This document shows, piece by piece, positions 1 to 7,296 of a DNA stretch of 64,000 bases (within the stretch, counting starts at the first letter, position 1; each line of letters opens with the position of its first letter). The notes beneath the pieces were generated by a model. The model was not told the origin of the DNA. It saw nothing but the letters and a program-made list of their open reading frames with translations, and searched no databases. Source of the DNA: Clostridium omnivorum (GTDB lineage: Bacteria; Bacillota; Clostridia; Clostridiales; Clostridiaceae); assembly GCF_026012015.1 (NCBI RefSeq), contig NZ_BRXR01000001.1, positions 2,443,501 through 2,507,500 on the forward strand, in the 5' to 3' direction. A program made the translations under genes and the position numbers.

Positions 1-203
1 AAAGGTCATGTATTCATATAAAGGCTGTGGTTAGAACTACAGGAAAGACTGGAGTTGAGATGGAAGCGCTAACGGCTGTGTCAATAGCTGCACTTACAAT
101 ATACGATATGTGCAAAGCTGTAGATAAGGCCATGGTTATAGAAGATATTTATCTCTATAAAAAAGAGGGAGGAAAGAGTGGGATTTTTATAAATGAAAGA
201 TAA
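1..203 (+). CDS. moaC: Molybdenum cofactor biosynthesis protein MoaC (C-terminal part)
   Basis: This is the 3' end of a gene whose start lies before the window; the reading frame is open from base 3 to a TAA at 201-203. It encodes about 66 residues that match the MoaC C-terminus, including the stretch [16 protein letters not shown] and a following [11 protein letters not shown] helix. MoaC acts with MoaA to convert GTP to cyclic pyranopterin monophosphate, the first step of molybdopterin synthesis in the cytoplasm. The stop overlaps the start of moaA by 11 bases, so the two genes are translationally coupled. Identity is certain enough from the motif; full length cannot be judged. Confidence 0.9.
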   Translation, partial: RSCIHIKAVVRTTGKTGVEMEALTAVSIAALTIYDMCKAVDKAMVIEDIYLYKKEGGKSGIFINER

Positions 204-1170
204 AGTAGGGAGAGAAATAGAGTATTTAAGAATATCAATTACAGATAGATGCAACTTAAGGTGTGCATATTGCATGCCTGAAAGTGGCATAAAGCTTATG
301 GATAGTTCAGAACTTATGACCTTTGAGGAAATTGAAAAGGTAGTTAAAGCTTGTGCAGCACTAGGGGTATCTAAAATAAGAATTACCGGTGGAGAGCCTC
401 TTGTACGAAAAAATGCATCAGCTTTAGTTTCTAAAATAAAGGCTGTAGAGGGCATTGAAGAGGTTAGCATGACTACTAATGGAATACTTCTTAATGAACA
501 GCTTAGTGAATTAATAGCTGCTGGGCTTGACAGGGTAAATATAAGCCTAGATACTCTGCATAGTGATAGATACTATGAAATTACCAGAGGCGGGGAATTG
601 AGTAAAGTACTAAGTGCTGTAGATCAAAGTATTAAGGCAGGATTAATTACTAAGCTAAATACAGTAATAATAAGAGATTTTAATTACGATGAGCTAATGG
701 ATTTTGTAAAGCTTGCAGAAGATTTGCCGGTTAGTGTGAGGTTTATAGAGTTAATGCCTATAGGACAAGGCAAGGATTATAAGTCCGTAACTACGGAGGA
801 AATAAGGAAGACCATTTTAAAAGAGAGGCAATTAGAACCATTCAGCCAGGTAACAGGAAATGGTCCAGCTGTTTACTATAAAACCGAAAGCAGTAAGGGG
901 AGTATTGGATTTATAAGTCCATTGAGTCATGAATTTTGTGATAGTTGTAACAGAATAAGGTTTACAGCAGAAGGATTTTTGAAGCTTTGTCTACACTGGA
1001 ACTTAGGGATAAATTTAAAAGCAGCATTAAGGCGGGGATGTTCTCTGATGGAGCTTAGTAAGATAATTGAAAAGGCTGTGAGAGAGAAGCCAAACCATCA
1101 TGAATTTATGATGAGTATGGATAACAAAGTAGATTATGATACAAGAAAAATGGTTCAAATAGGGGGGTAA
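193..1170 (+). CDS. moaA: GTP 3',8-cyclase MoaA (radical SAM)
   Basis: The 325-residue product has the usual MoaA length. The radical-SAM cluster motif CxxxCxxC is at C20, C24 and C27, followed by a GGEP motif (TGGEPLVR) that binds S-adenosylmethionine. The second, C-terminal [4Fe-4S] site is visible as FCDSCNRIR plus a later LKLCLHW cysteine. The protein ends in Gly-Gly, the conserved MoaA tail needed for catalysis in characterised members. It makes 3',8-cyclo-GTP from GTP, which MoaC then converts to cPMP. The ATG overlaps the moaC stop and is followed four bases after its own stop by a MOSC gene, so moaC-moaA-MOSC form one operon. Confidence 0.96.
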   Translation: MKDKVGREIEYLRISITDRCNLRCAYCMPESGIKLMDSSELMTFEEIEKVVKACAALGVSKIRITGGEPLVRKNASALVSKIKAVEGIEEVSMTTNGILLNEQLSELIAAGLDRVNISLDTLHSDRYYEITRGGELSKVLSAVDQSIKAGLITKLNTVIIRDFNYDELMDFVKLAEDLPVSVRFIELMPIGQGKDYKSVTTEEIRKTILKERQLEPFSQVTGNGPAVYYKTESSKGSIGFISPLSHEFCDSCNRIRFTAEGFLKLCLHWNLGINLKAALRRGCSLMELSKIIEKAVREKPNHHEFMMSMDNKVDYDTRKMVQIGG

Positions 1171-1174
1171 CTAT

Positions 1175-1603
1175 ATGGGAAAGGTACTAGCTGTGTGTGT
1201 AAGTGAAATAAGGGGAATACAAAAAAAGGATATAAGTAAGGTAGAACTAATTGAAAATTATGGGCTTAAGAATGATGCCCACGCAGGAACTTGGCACAGG
1301 CAGGTAAGTCTCTTAGCTATAGAAAAAATAGAGGAATTTGAAAAACGCGGTATAGAGCTTGAACACGGCGCCTTTGGAGAAAACTTTGTGGTTTCAGGCA
1401 TTGATCTTGTTAAGCTTCCAATAGGTACAAGGCTAAAAATAGGAGAAGCTGAAATTGAAGTTACTCAAATAGGAAAGCGGTGTCATTCCAGATGCCATAT
1501 TTATGATACTGTTGGTGACTGCATAATGCCTAGGGAGGGCATTTTTGCAAAGGTGATAAAGGGCGGAATGGTAAAAGTAGATGATGAGGTAGAAGTTATC
1601 TAA
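1175..1603 (+). CDS. MOSC domain protein (molybdenum cofactor sulfurase C-terminal-like)
   Basis: A 142-residue stand-alone MOSC domain. The family signature is present near the C-terminus: KRCHSRCHIY followed by GDCIMPREGIF, with conserved cysteines thought to carry sulfur or contact the cofactor. Single-domain MOSC proteins occur beside moaA/moaC in many clostridia; their exact reaction is not settled, but a role in sulfur transfer to, or handling of, molybdenum cofactor is the usual inference. The start is four bases after the moaA stop, with a GGGGGG ribosome site inside the moaA end. It is the last gene of the operon, since a terminator follows at once. Confidence 0.9.
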   Translation: MGKVLAVCVSEIRGIQKKDISKVELIENYGLKNDAHAGTWHRQVSLLAIEKIEEFEKRGIELEHGAFGENFVVSGIDLVKLPIGTRLKIGEAEIEVTQIGKRCHSRCHIYDTVGDCIMPREGIFAKVIKGGMVKVDDEVEVI

Positions 1604-1623
1604 AAAACAAATACAATATTTGG

Positions 1624-1670
1624 TTCCTTAGTGTATTATTAAAATATGCTAAGGAATTTTTTTATTTTTT
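1624..1670 (+). terminator. Intrinsic terminator after the moa operon
   Basis: An 8-bp stem (TTCCTTAG at 1624-1631, CTAAGGAA at 1649-1656) is followed by a T-rich run of about 14 bases. It lies 20 bases after the MOSC stop. Confidence 0.85.
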
Positions 1671-1720
1671 TGAACCAATTATTATACATTTACATCATTT
1701 AGTATGTGATTAGAATTTAA

Positions 1721-1810
1721 CGGAGGTAAAAGCCCTAAATGAGCTTTTACGGGTAACTTGCCGATGGAAATCGGCATGAATAAGTTACCACGTGTTCCGG
1801 GTGAAAGGAG
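1721..1810 (+). ncRNA. Structured leader element, copy A (candidate cis-regulatory RNA or mobile repeat)
   Basis: Two hairpins precede the sigma-factor gene. Hairpin I pairs GTAAAAG (1726-1732) with CTTTTAC (1744-1750) around a TAAATGA-containing loop. Hairpin II pairs GGTAACTT (1752-1759) with AAGTTACC (1782-1789) and carries an inner stem GCCGAT/ATCGGC closed by a GGAA tetraloop. A short outer pairing CGGA (1721-1724) with TCCG (1796-1799) is possible. The element ends in GTGAAAGGAG, which is the ribosome binding site of the next gene. A second copy is at 7196-7286, where stem bases differ but pairing is largely kept. I do not recognise it as a known riboswitch class. Confidence 0.6.
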
Positions 1811-1819
1811 GATGATTAC

Positions 1820-2416
1820 TTGATTGAGATTGATTATATTACCAAAGCTCAAAGGGGAGATAAACAGGCCTTTAAATTTATCTTCACAAGCTACAGACAA
1901 AAAGTGTACAGGACTGCCTTTTTGGTGCTTAAAGACTATCAGTACGCAGAGGATGTTGTGCAGGAAACATTTATGCAAGTATATTTAAAGCTTGATAAAC
2001 TTTCAAATCCTGTGGCCTTTGATAAATGGCTTTACAGAATAACTATGAATTTATGTATAGAAGTCATTAGAAAGCATAAGAAAATTTCCTTAGAAGCTTC
2101 TAAGGAAGATTTAGATGTAGATAGAGAAAATTTAGTTATCGATATGAATGCGCCTGAGAGCAAATTAATTGAAAAGGAACAGCAGAAGAGTATATTGAAA
2201 TGTATTTCGGAGCTTCCCGTTAAGCATAGGGCTGTTTTAATTTTATACTATTATAATGACTTTGATGTAAAAGAAATTGCTGAAATTTTAGGATCAATGG
2301 AGGGAACAGTTAAATCAAGATTATTTTATGGAAGAAGACTCCTCAAAGAAGCCTTAAAGGCAGAGGGACTGGATATGCCAGAAAACACTGATGGAGGTGT
2401 TATGTATGGGAATTGA
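1820..2416 (+). CDS. ECF-family RNA polymerase sigma factor (sigma-70 region 2 and 4)
   Basis: The 198-residue protein has the two-domain layout of extracytoplasmic-function sigma factors. Region 2 is seen near residues 10-80 (YQYAEDVVQETFMQVY and a following DKWLYRITMN helix). Region 4 is at about 130-185 (LPVKHRAVLILYYY, then a helix-turn-helix with EIAEILGSMEGTVKSRL). It should direct RNA polymerase to a small regulon in response to an envelope signal. The start is TTG at 1820, eight bases after AAAGGAGG; the earlier ATG in another frame hits a stop at once. It overlaps the next gene, which is probably its anti-sigma factor. The structured leader just upstream may control its translation. 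Confidence 0.92.
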   Translation: MIEIDYITKAQRGDKQAFKFIFTSYRQKVYRTAFLVLKDYQYAEDVVQETFMQVYLKLDKLSNPVAFDKWLYRITMNLCIEVIRKHKKISLEASKEDLDVDRENLVIDMNAPESKLIEKEQQKSILKCISELPVKHRAVLILYYYNDFDVKEIAEILGSMEGTVKSRLFYGRRLLKEALKAEGLDMPENTDGGVMYGN

Positions 2417-3608
2417 TAACATTATAAGAAAAAGTTTAGAGGATAGTGTGGACAATTTAGACTTGCCTGTGGAAAAGTATGAAGAAATGTTTGAACATAT
2501 TACTAGTCAGGAGAGAGCTATAAAACGGAGTTTTATTAAAAGTTTATTACAGAGAGTAAATATATTATTTAGGAGAATTAATTATAAAGAAGCTATAGGA
2601 GTTGCAGCTTTTGTGATGGTGCTTATTTTAGTACCAACTGTTGTTAAGTATAGTAGAAGCAAGGATATTAATGCAGCTATAGATAAAGATAAGGCTATTA
2701 GCAGCGAAAAAAGTGTAAAAGGCTATGATTTTTCAAGGCAGTTAGAGCTGTTAGTGTCTGATATTATTCCTAGGAATAGAGAAATAATTAAAGATGAAAA
2801 TCAAATAAAAGAGAAGGTGCCATTTCCTATAGAATATCCTAAGTTTATACCGGAAGGTTACAAGTTAGCTAACACAGATATGGAAATTAACGAGGATTAT
2901 ATAGGGAAAATATATAGTGTAGGGCTTGTGTACAAAACAGCATCAAATAATACCTTTATGATAATGCAGATTACTGAAACAGGTAAGCCTGGTGATATTG
3001 ATAAGTACGAAAAAATAAGTATTAATGGAGTGGATGCATATCTGTATGATCCGAAAATAAAAAACGGAAATATGCAGCTAATGCTTTGGAAGAATGGAAA
3101 GTATTACAATGTGATCTCTGATAGTATAGGAAAGGATAATATTATAAATATAGCTAAGTCTTTAGATTTTAATCTTCAGGGAGACACTAGAAAAAGTTAT
3201 CGAAATGGAACATTTGAGTACTTTGAATATAATGATAGTACGAAAAAGATGGTGCCCTTTACAGTTGATTATCCTAAATATACTCCAAATGGCTTTAAGA
3301 TACATAATACACAGATAATGCAGCTGAAAAAAGAAGACAAAGTACTCACTATCGCAAGGGAAAATTACAACAATGGAACGGGGAGCATGATAACTATAAG
3401 CGAAACTGATGATAAGAGTAAGTTTCAAAATATTACTGGAAAATTCAAAAAGGAAACTATTGATGGAATAGATGGCTGGTACCGTGAAGATATAGAGGAC
3501 AAGAATAAAATCATACAAATAATATTTTGGGAAAATGAAAAACTCTACTGTGTAAAAGGAAGTAATGTTACAAAGGAAGAGCTAATAAAAGTGGCTAAGT
3601 CATTGTAA
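2406..3608 (+). CDS. Single-pass membrane protein with tandem DUF4367-like domains, probable anti-sigma partner
   Basis: The 400-residue product has a short cytoplasmic N-terminus (about 1-60), one membrane helix (about 62-80, rich in V, L and A) and a large outer part. The outer part holds two copies of a domain that begins alike: PFPIEYPKFIPEGYKLANT near residue 139 and PFTVDYPKYTPNGFKIHNT near 284. This resembles DUF4367, common in proteins co-transcribed with clostridial ECF sigma factors. The ATG at 2406 is chosen because GGAGGTG sits just before it; the frame is open 15 bases further upstream. It overlaps the sigma gene by 11 bases. An anti-sigma role is inferred from topology and context; no zinc HxxxCxxC anti-sigma motif is seen. 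Confidence 0.75.
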   Translation: MGIDNIIRKSLEDSVDNLDLPVEKYEEMFEHITSQERAIKRSFIKSLLQRVNILFRRINYKEAIGVAAFVMVLILVPTVVKYSRSKDINAAIDKDKAISSEKSVKGYDFSRQLELLVSDIIPRNREIIKDENQIKEKVPFPIEYPKFIPEGYKLANTDMEINEDYIGKIYSVGLVYKTASNNTFMIMQITETGKPGDIDKYEKISINGVDAYLYDPKIKNGNMQLMLWKNGKYYNVISDSIGKDNIINIAKSLDFNLQGDTRKSYRNGTFEYFEYNDSTKKMVPFTVDYPKYTPNGFKIHNTQIMQLKKEDKVLTIARENYNNGTGSMITISETDDKSKFQNITGKFKKETIDGIDGWYREDIEDKNKIIQIIFWENEKLYCVKGSNVTKEELIKVAKSL

Positions 3609-3642
3609 TAAACCCTTGAATATAGACAAATGGCAATAAGAG

Positions 3643-3689
3643 GATGCTTCAAAACTACATTAAAGTAGTTTTGAAGCATCTCCTTTTTT
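3643..3689 (+). terminator. Terminator of the sigma-factor operon, overlapping the end of the opposing gene
   Basis: A 16-bp near-perfect stem (3643-3658 with 3665-3680, sequence GATGCTTCAAAACTAC and its complement) is followed by TCCTTTTTT. The stop codon of the convergent amidohydrolase gene lies in the loop, and its last codons form one arm of the stem. The reverse strand lacks a good T-run, so this works mainly for the rightward operon. Confidence 0.85.
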
Positions 3690-4874
3690 ACACCTTTCAA
3701 ATTCAGACTTAATCTCCATTAATTTATCTCCATCAGTTAATAGCTTAAGTCCTGTTAGAGCTAGAGCCTTTGCAGCAAGAATTAAGGCATCATCAGCTTC
3801 AGTGGATTTTGCTGCAGCACAGAACTCCTTAGTATGCCCTACTAAATTACTTGGACCAATCCTTATATATGGGTGAATTGTTGGAACTACCTGGCTTATG
3901 TTGCCTGCGTCTGTAGAGCCTAAGCCCTTAGAGGTTTTACTAGGTACTTCTATCCCAAGTGTTTTCATACTATCTACAAAAACTTCATCGAATTTAGTAT
4001 TAATCAGCAAGTCATCTACCTTATTTTGAAAGGATATTATATTAACCTTTGCCCCGGTGGCTAAAGCAGCGCCGCTGGCAATATTTTTAACCTTTTCAGT
4101 TACTTCGTCACAACCTTTTCTTGTAGAAGCCCTTATGAAGAATCTTGCTTTAGAGTATTCAGGTACTATATTGGGTGCATCTCCCCCGTGGGTAATAATA
4201 CCGTGAATTCGTACATCGCTAGGTAGGTGCTGTCTTAATGCATTTATTCCGTTAAATAGAGAAATCACTGCATCTAAGGCGTTAATACCTTCTTCAGGAC
4301 AAGCAGCCGCATGAGCTGGCCTTCCAATAAACTCAAAGTCTAATGGATCTACAGCAAGGGAGGTTCCAGTTACTGAAGTTTGATTTGAAGGGTGAATCAT
4401 CATACAGGCATCGATGCCTTGAAGCAGGTTATGCTTTACAAAGCTTCCTTTTGCGCTGCCGTTTTCTCCTCCTTCTTCAGCTGGTGTGCCTAAAACAACT
4501 ATTTCTCCACCGATTTCATCAATAACTTTGGACAGAGCTATAGCAGAGGCTATACTGGTAGTGCCTATTATATTATGACCACAAGCATGACCCAGATTTG
4601 GAAGAGCATCATATTCTGCCAAATAACCTATAACAGGTCCAGTGATTTTTGAAGACTTTTTTCGAGCAATAAAAGCAGTAGCATGGCCAGCCACAGCTCT
4701 TTCAATGGCAAAGCCATAGCTTTCTAAGGTGTCTGAAAGCAGCTTAGAAGCAAAAAACTCCTGATTTCCTATTTCAGGTCTCTCATGTATTTGATGACTT
4801 ATCGCTAGGTATTCTTCTTTTTCATCTTCTATGGATGATATAATTCTATCCTTCAGGTTTTCAAAATGATTCAT
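3660..4874 (-). CDS. M20-family amidohydrolase (M20D type), SAM-I riboswitch controlled
   Basis: The 404-residue protein belongs to the M20 metallo-amidohydrolases that remove acyl or aminoacyl groups (relatives: N-acyl amino acid deacylases, AbgB). Visible signatures are IHERPEIGNQEF near residue 30, GHACGHNIIGTTS near 97-109 (metal ligands), GTPAEEGGENGSAKG near 130-145, and GSTDAGNISQVVP in the C-terminal catalytic part. The start is ATG 4874 behind GAGGAGG. Its leader is a SAM-I riboswitch with a terminator, so it is expressed when S-adenosylmethionine is low. That points to a substrate feeding methionine or cysteine, such as an N-acylated sulfur amino acid, but the substrate is inferred only. 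The last codons lie within the shared terminator stem. Confidence 0.85.
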   Translation of the reverse strand: MNHFENLKDRIISSIEDEKEEYLAISHQIHERPEIGNQEFFASKLLSDTLESYGFAIERAVAGHATAFIARKKSSKITGPVIGYLAEYDALPNLGHACGHNIIGTTSIASAIALSKVIDEIGGEIVVLGTPAEEGGENGSAKGSFVKHNLLQGIDACMMIHPSNQTSVTGTSLAVDPLDFEFIGRPAHAAACPEEGINALDAVISLFNGINALRQHLPSDVRIHGIITHGGDAPNIVPEYSKARFFIRASTRKGCDEVTEKVKNIASGAALATGAKVNIISFQNKVDDLLINTKFDEVFVDSMKTLGIEVPSKTSKGLGSTDAGNISQVVPTIHPYIRIGPSNLVGHTKEFCAAAKSTEADDALILAAKALALTGLKLLTDGDKLMEIKSEFERCKKGDASKLL

Positions 4875-4891
4875 GTTAATTCCTCCTCAAT

Positions 4892-4920
4892 AAAAAAACC
4901 TCTTCACATAAAGAAGAGGT
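4892..4920 (-). terminator. Riboswitch-controlled terminator before the M20 gene
   Basis: Read on the minus strand, a GACCTCTTC...GAAGAGG hairpin is followed by seven T residues (4898-4892). The GAAGAGG at about 4941-4947 can pair with the CCTCTTC arm instead, giving the antiterminator expected of an S-box leader. Confidence 0.85.
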
Positions 4921-4946
4921 CCTTATCAACAAGGATAGTTCCTCTT

Positions 4947-5048
4947 CTTATCTCTCAAGAATAATCTTGTTGGACTTGGCACAGTATTCTTAAAAGAACC
5001 CGCTGCCGAGGTTTCAAAGGGCCATTCCCTCCACCTCTCTTGATAAGA
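4947..5048 (-). promoter_or_regulatory. SAM-I (S-box) riboswitch aptamer, leftward
   Basis: The minus strand reads CTTATCAAGAGAGGTGGAGG, then a GGCCC segment, a GAAACCTCGGCA segment and a TGCCAA segment, closing with GAGAGATAAG, the P1 partner of CTTATC. These are the conserved blocks of the SAM-I aptamer in order. It binds S-adenosylmethionine and terminates transcription of the M20 amidohydrolase when SAM is plentiful. Confidence 0.95.
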
Positions 5049-5074
5049 AGGGTTTATTCAGTTATTTAAAAACT

Positions 5075-5103
5075 ATAATAAAACCTGAAAGAGGTATTGT
5101 CAA
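5075..5103 (-). promoter_or_regulatory. Sigma-A-type promoter for the leftward S-box transcript
   Basis: On the minus strand a consensus TTGACA (5103-5098) is separated by 17 bases from TATTAT (5080-5075). It lies about 27 bases before the riboswitch aptamer. Confidence 0.8.
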
Positions 5104-5151
5104 TAGATTTTTTTCATATAATTATATATAAAAATTTTTCCTTTTTTTATG

Positions 5152-5180
5152 TTGACAATAATAAAAATACCTCGTATAAT
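5152..5180 (+). promoter_or_regulatory. Sigma-A promoter for metNIQ
   Basis: A perfect TTGACA (5152-5157) and a perfect TATAAT (5175-5180) are separated by 17 bases. The SAM-I aptamer begins about 50 bases downstream. Confidence 0.92.
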
Positions 5181-5230
5181 GAATTTCAAGCAATCCGGAA
5201 TTGCAAAAAAACGAAAATTTAATAAAAATC

Positions 5231-5338
5231 CTTATCAAGAGAAGCTGAGGGACTGGCCCGAAGAAGCTTCAGCAACCACATGTTTCATTCGCATGCAAGG
5301 TGCTAAATCCAGCAGAATTAAGTTCTGAAAGATGAGGG
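5231..5338 (+). promoter_or_regulatory. SAM-I (S-box) riboswitch aptamer, rightward (metNIQ leader)
   Basis: The sequence CTTATCAAGAGAAGCTGAGG opens the P1/P2 region, followed by GACTGGCCCGAAGAAGC, CAGCAACC, an AAGGTGCTAA segment and TCCAGCAGA, and closes with GATGAGG, which pairs with CCTTATC. This is the canonical SAM-I layout. Two terminator hairpins follow before metN. Confidence 0.95.
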
Positions 5339-5357
5339 AAGGTGCAAGTTTTGAATC

Positions 5358-5380
5358 AAACCCTTCCATGGGTTTTTTTT
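5358..5380 (+). terminator. S-box attenuator terminator before metN
   Basis: AAACCC (5358-5363) pairs with GGGTTT (5370-5375) and runs into eight Ts. The GGAAGG just before it (5337-5342) can pair with the CCTTCC in this hairpin as the antiterminator. Confidence 0.8.
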
Positions 5381-5387
5381 ATGCACT

Positions 5388-5416
5388 AAACCCCTTCTTT
5401 CTGAAGGGTTTTTTTA
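5388..5416 (+). terminator. Second hairpin terminator in the metN leader
   Basis: ACCCCTTC pairs with GAAGGGTT around a short loop and is followed by a seven-T run. It lies directly behind the first attenuator, so readthrough would meet a second stop. Confidence 0.7.
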
Positions 5417-5482
5417 TTTCAAGGATGGTATTTTTAGAATACTTGGTATACTGTTATGAACTAATAAGAAGGGGGTATGGTT

Positions 5483-6562
5483 ATGATTTGGCTTAAGGAC
5501 ATCAGCAAGGTTTATTCAAGTAGAGAGCAGAGGGTAGAAGCACTTAAGAATGTTAATTTACATATTGAAAAAGGGAAAATATATGGGATTATTGGATTTA
5601 GCGGGGCTGGGAAAAGTACTCTTATTCGCTGTATAAACTTGCTAGAAAAGCCAACTAAGGGTCAGGTTACGGTAAATGGTAAAGAACTTACAAGCCTTAC
5701 CCCGAGAGAGCTTAGGAAAACAAGGGAAAAGATAGGAATGATATTTCAGCACTTCAACCTAATGAAATCAAGGACTGTTTATCAAAACATTGCTTATCCG
5801 TTAAAGAGAAAAAAGCTTGAAAAGTCTGTAGAAAGAGAAAAGGTAATGAAGCTGCTTGAACTTGTTGGGCTTACCGATAAGGTTAATGCTTATCCGTCAC
5901 AGCTCAGCGGGGGTCAAAAGCAGAGAGTGGCTATAGCGAGAGCATTGGCTAATGAGCCTGAGGTGCTTTTATGTGATGAAGCAACTTCAGCACTAGATCC
6001 TCAGACCACTCAATCTATTCTTAGACTTTTGAAGGAAATCAATAAAAAACTAAATTTAACCATAGTAATTATTACTCATCAAATGGAGGTAGTTAAAGAA
6101 ATCTGCCACAAGATAGCTGTTATGGATTCAGGAAAAGTGGTAGAAGAAGGGGATATTATTCAGATCTTTTCTAGTCCAAAAGCTGAAATAACTAAAGAGT
6201 TTGTTTCTACAGTATTCCATTATGATAAAATTTATGAGTTTTTGGGGCAAAAAGAATTCGTTGATGTAATAACTGAAGGGGAGGCTATATTAAAGATTTC
6301 TTTTATAGGTGAAAAAACTGGTCAGGCATTTATATCGAAAATATCAAGAAAATATAATGTAGATGCCAGCATCTTGTTTGGAAATATTGAAATAGTACAG
6401 GATGTACCTATTGGAAATCTTATAGTTAAATTTAGCGGCAGCAAGGAAGGAATAGTAAAGTCAATTGCTTATCTAGAAGAAAATAATATTCATGCGGAGG
6501 TGATTAGAAATGCTACACCATCTTTATACCTTTATGCCCAATGTGGTAGAACTCTTTCCTGA
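5483..6562 (+). CDS. metN: Methionine ABC transporter ATP-binding protein MetN
   Basis: A 359-residue ABC ATPase with Walker A GFSGAGKST (about residues 37-45), signature LSGGQKQR (about 139-146), Walker B VLLCDEATSALDP, and an ITHQMEV switch histidine. The C-terminal 90 residues form a NIL (ACT-like) domain typical of MetN, which binds methionine and inhibits uptake when methionine is abundant inside the cell. It energises import by MetI and MetQ. The ATG at 5483 is chosen over the one at 5477 because the GGGGG ribosome site ends two bases before the latter. Expression is set by the SAM-I riboswitch upstream. The 3' end overlaps metI by 53 bases. Confidence 0.95.
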   Translation: MIWLKDISKVYSSREQRVEALKNVNLHIEKGKIYGIIGFSGAGKSTLIRCINLLEKPTKGQVTVNGKELTSLTPRELRKTREKIGMIFQHFNLMKSRTVYQNIAYPLKRKKLEKSVEREKVMKLLELVGLTDKVNAYPSQLSGGQKQRVAIARALANEPEVLLCDEATSALDPQTTQSILRLLKEINKKLNLTIVIITHQMEVVKEICHKIAVMDSGKVVEEGDIIQIFSSPKAEITKEFVSTVFHYDKIYEFLGQKEFVDVITEGEAILKISFIGEKTGQAFISKISRKYNVDASILFGNIEIVQDVPIGNLIVKFSGSKEGIVKSIAYLEENNIHAEVIRNATPSLYLYAQCGRTLS

Positions 6563-7190
6563 TATGATAAAAGCTACTTTAGAAACGCTGCTTATGGTAT
6601 TTATAGCAGGTAGCATTTCTACCTTGATTGGTATTCCTATTGGAGTAACATTAGTAGTTACAAGGCCAGGACATATACTTGAAAATAAGATTATCTATAA
6701 TTTAGTTGGTAAGATAATTAATGTATTCAGATCTATTCCTTTTGTGATTCTACTTGCAGCAATAATTCCTTTAACCAGATTAATTGTTGGAACTACTATC
6801 GGGATGAAGGGGGCATTAGTTCCACTTGTTTTTGGTTCAACACCTTTTGTAGCGAGACAAATTGAATCGGCATTATTAGATATTGATAGGGGAGTGATTG
6901 AAGCAGCACAGGCTATGGGCTCCAGTCCCTTTGAAATAATTTACAGAGTACTGCTAAGAGAAGGGCTTCCAGGGATAATATACGCTTTAACAATTACAAC
7001 TGTAAGCCTTATAGGCTTTTCAGCTATGGCAGGAACTGTTGGAGGAGGAGGTCTTGGAGACTTTGCAATTAGGTACGGCTACCAGTATTTCAAGACTGAT
7101 GTTATGGTAGCAACAATTATTATACTTCTAATTATAGTAACGGGAATTCAAAGCATTGGAGAATTTTTATTAAAAAAGTTAAGTCATTAG
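6510..7190 (+). CDS. metI: Methionine ABC transporter permease MetI
   Basis: A 226-residue permease with about five membrane helices. The ABC-permease coupling loop is visible as GVIEAAQAMGSSPFEII (EAA motif) near residue 130-146, which contacts MetN. It forms the methionine channel in the cytoplasmic membrane. The ATG at 6510 has a clear GGAGGTG seven bases upstream, inside metN, so the long overlap of 53 bases with metN appears real. The next internal ATG at 6534 has no ribosome site. It is followed by the structured element copy B and then metQ. Confidence 0.94.
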   Translation: MLHHLYTFMPNVVELFPDMIKATLETLLMVFIAGSISTLIGIPIGVTLVVTRPGHILENKIIYNLVGKIINVFRSIPFVILLAAIIPLTRLIVGTTIGMKGALVPLVFGSTPFVARQIESALLDIDRGVIEAAQAMGSSPFEIIYRVLLREGLPGIIYALTITTVSLIGFSAMAGTVGGGGLGDFAIRYGYQYFKTDVMVATIIILLIIVTGIQSIGEFLLKKLSH

Positions 7191-7195
7191 AAGTA

Positions 7196-7286
7196 AGGGC
7201 GATTAAAGGTATAAATGACCTTTAACGGGTAACTTGTCCATAAGAATCGGCACGAATAGATTACCCCGTGTTTTCGACTGAAAGGA
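7196..7286 (+). ncRNA. Structured leader element, copy B, between metI and metQ
   Basis: Hairpin I pairs TTAAAGGT (7203-7210) with ACCTTTAA (7218-7225) around loop ATAAATG. Hairpin II pairs GGTAA (7228-7232) with TTACC (7261-7265). Shared blocks with copy A at 1721-1810 are ACGGGTAACTTG, AATCGGCA, GAATA, TTACC, CGTGTT and TGAAAGGAG. The hairpin I stem sequence differs fully between copies while pairing is kept, which supports a folded RNA. It ends in the metQ ribosome binding site. Confidence 0.6.
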
Positions 7287-7296
7287 GAAAAAAATT

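Noticed and set aside
1682-1978. Leftward frame whose protein shares a TRGNLF-P---KLPVK-HL motif with another frame at 7203-7466
   Set aside because: The shared peptide is only the antisense reading of the two structured leader copies and runs into real genes; no ribosome site or codon support.
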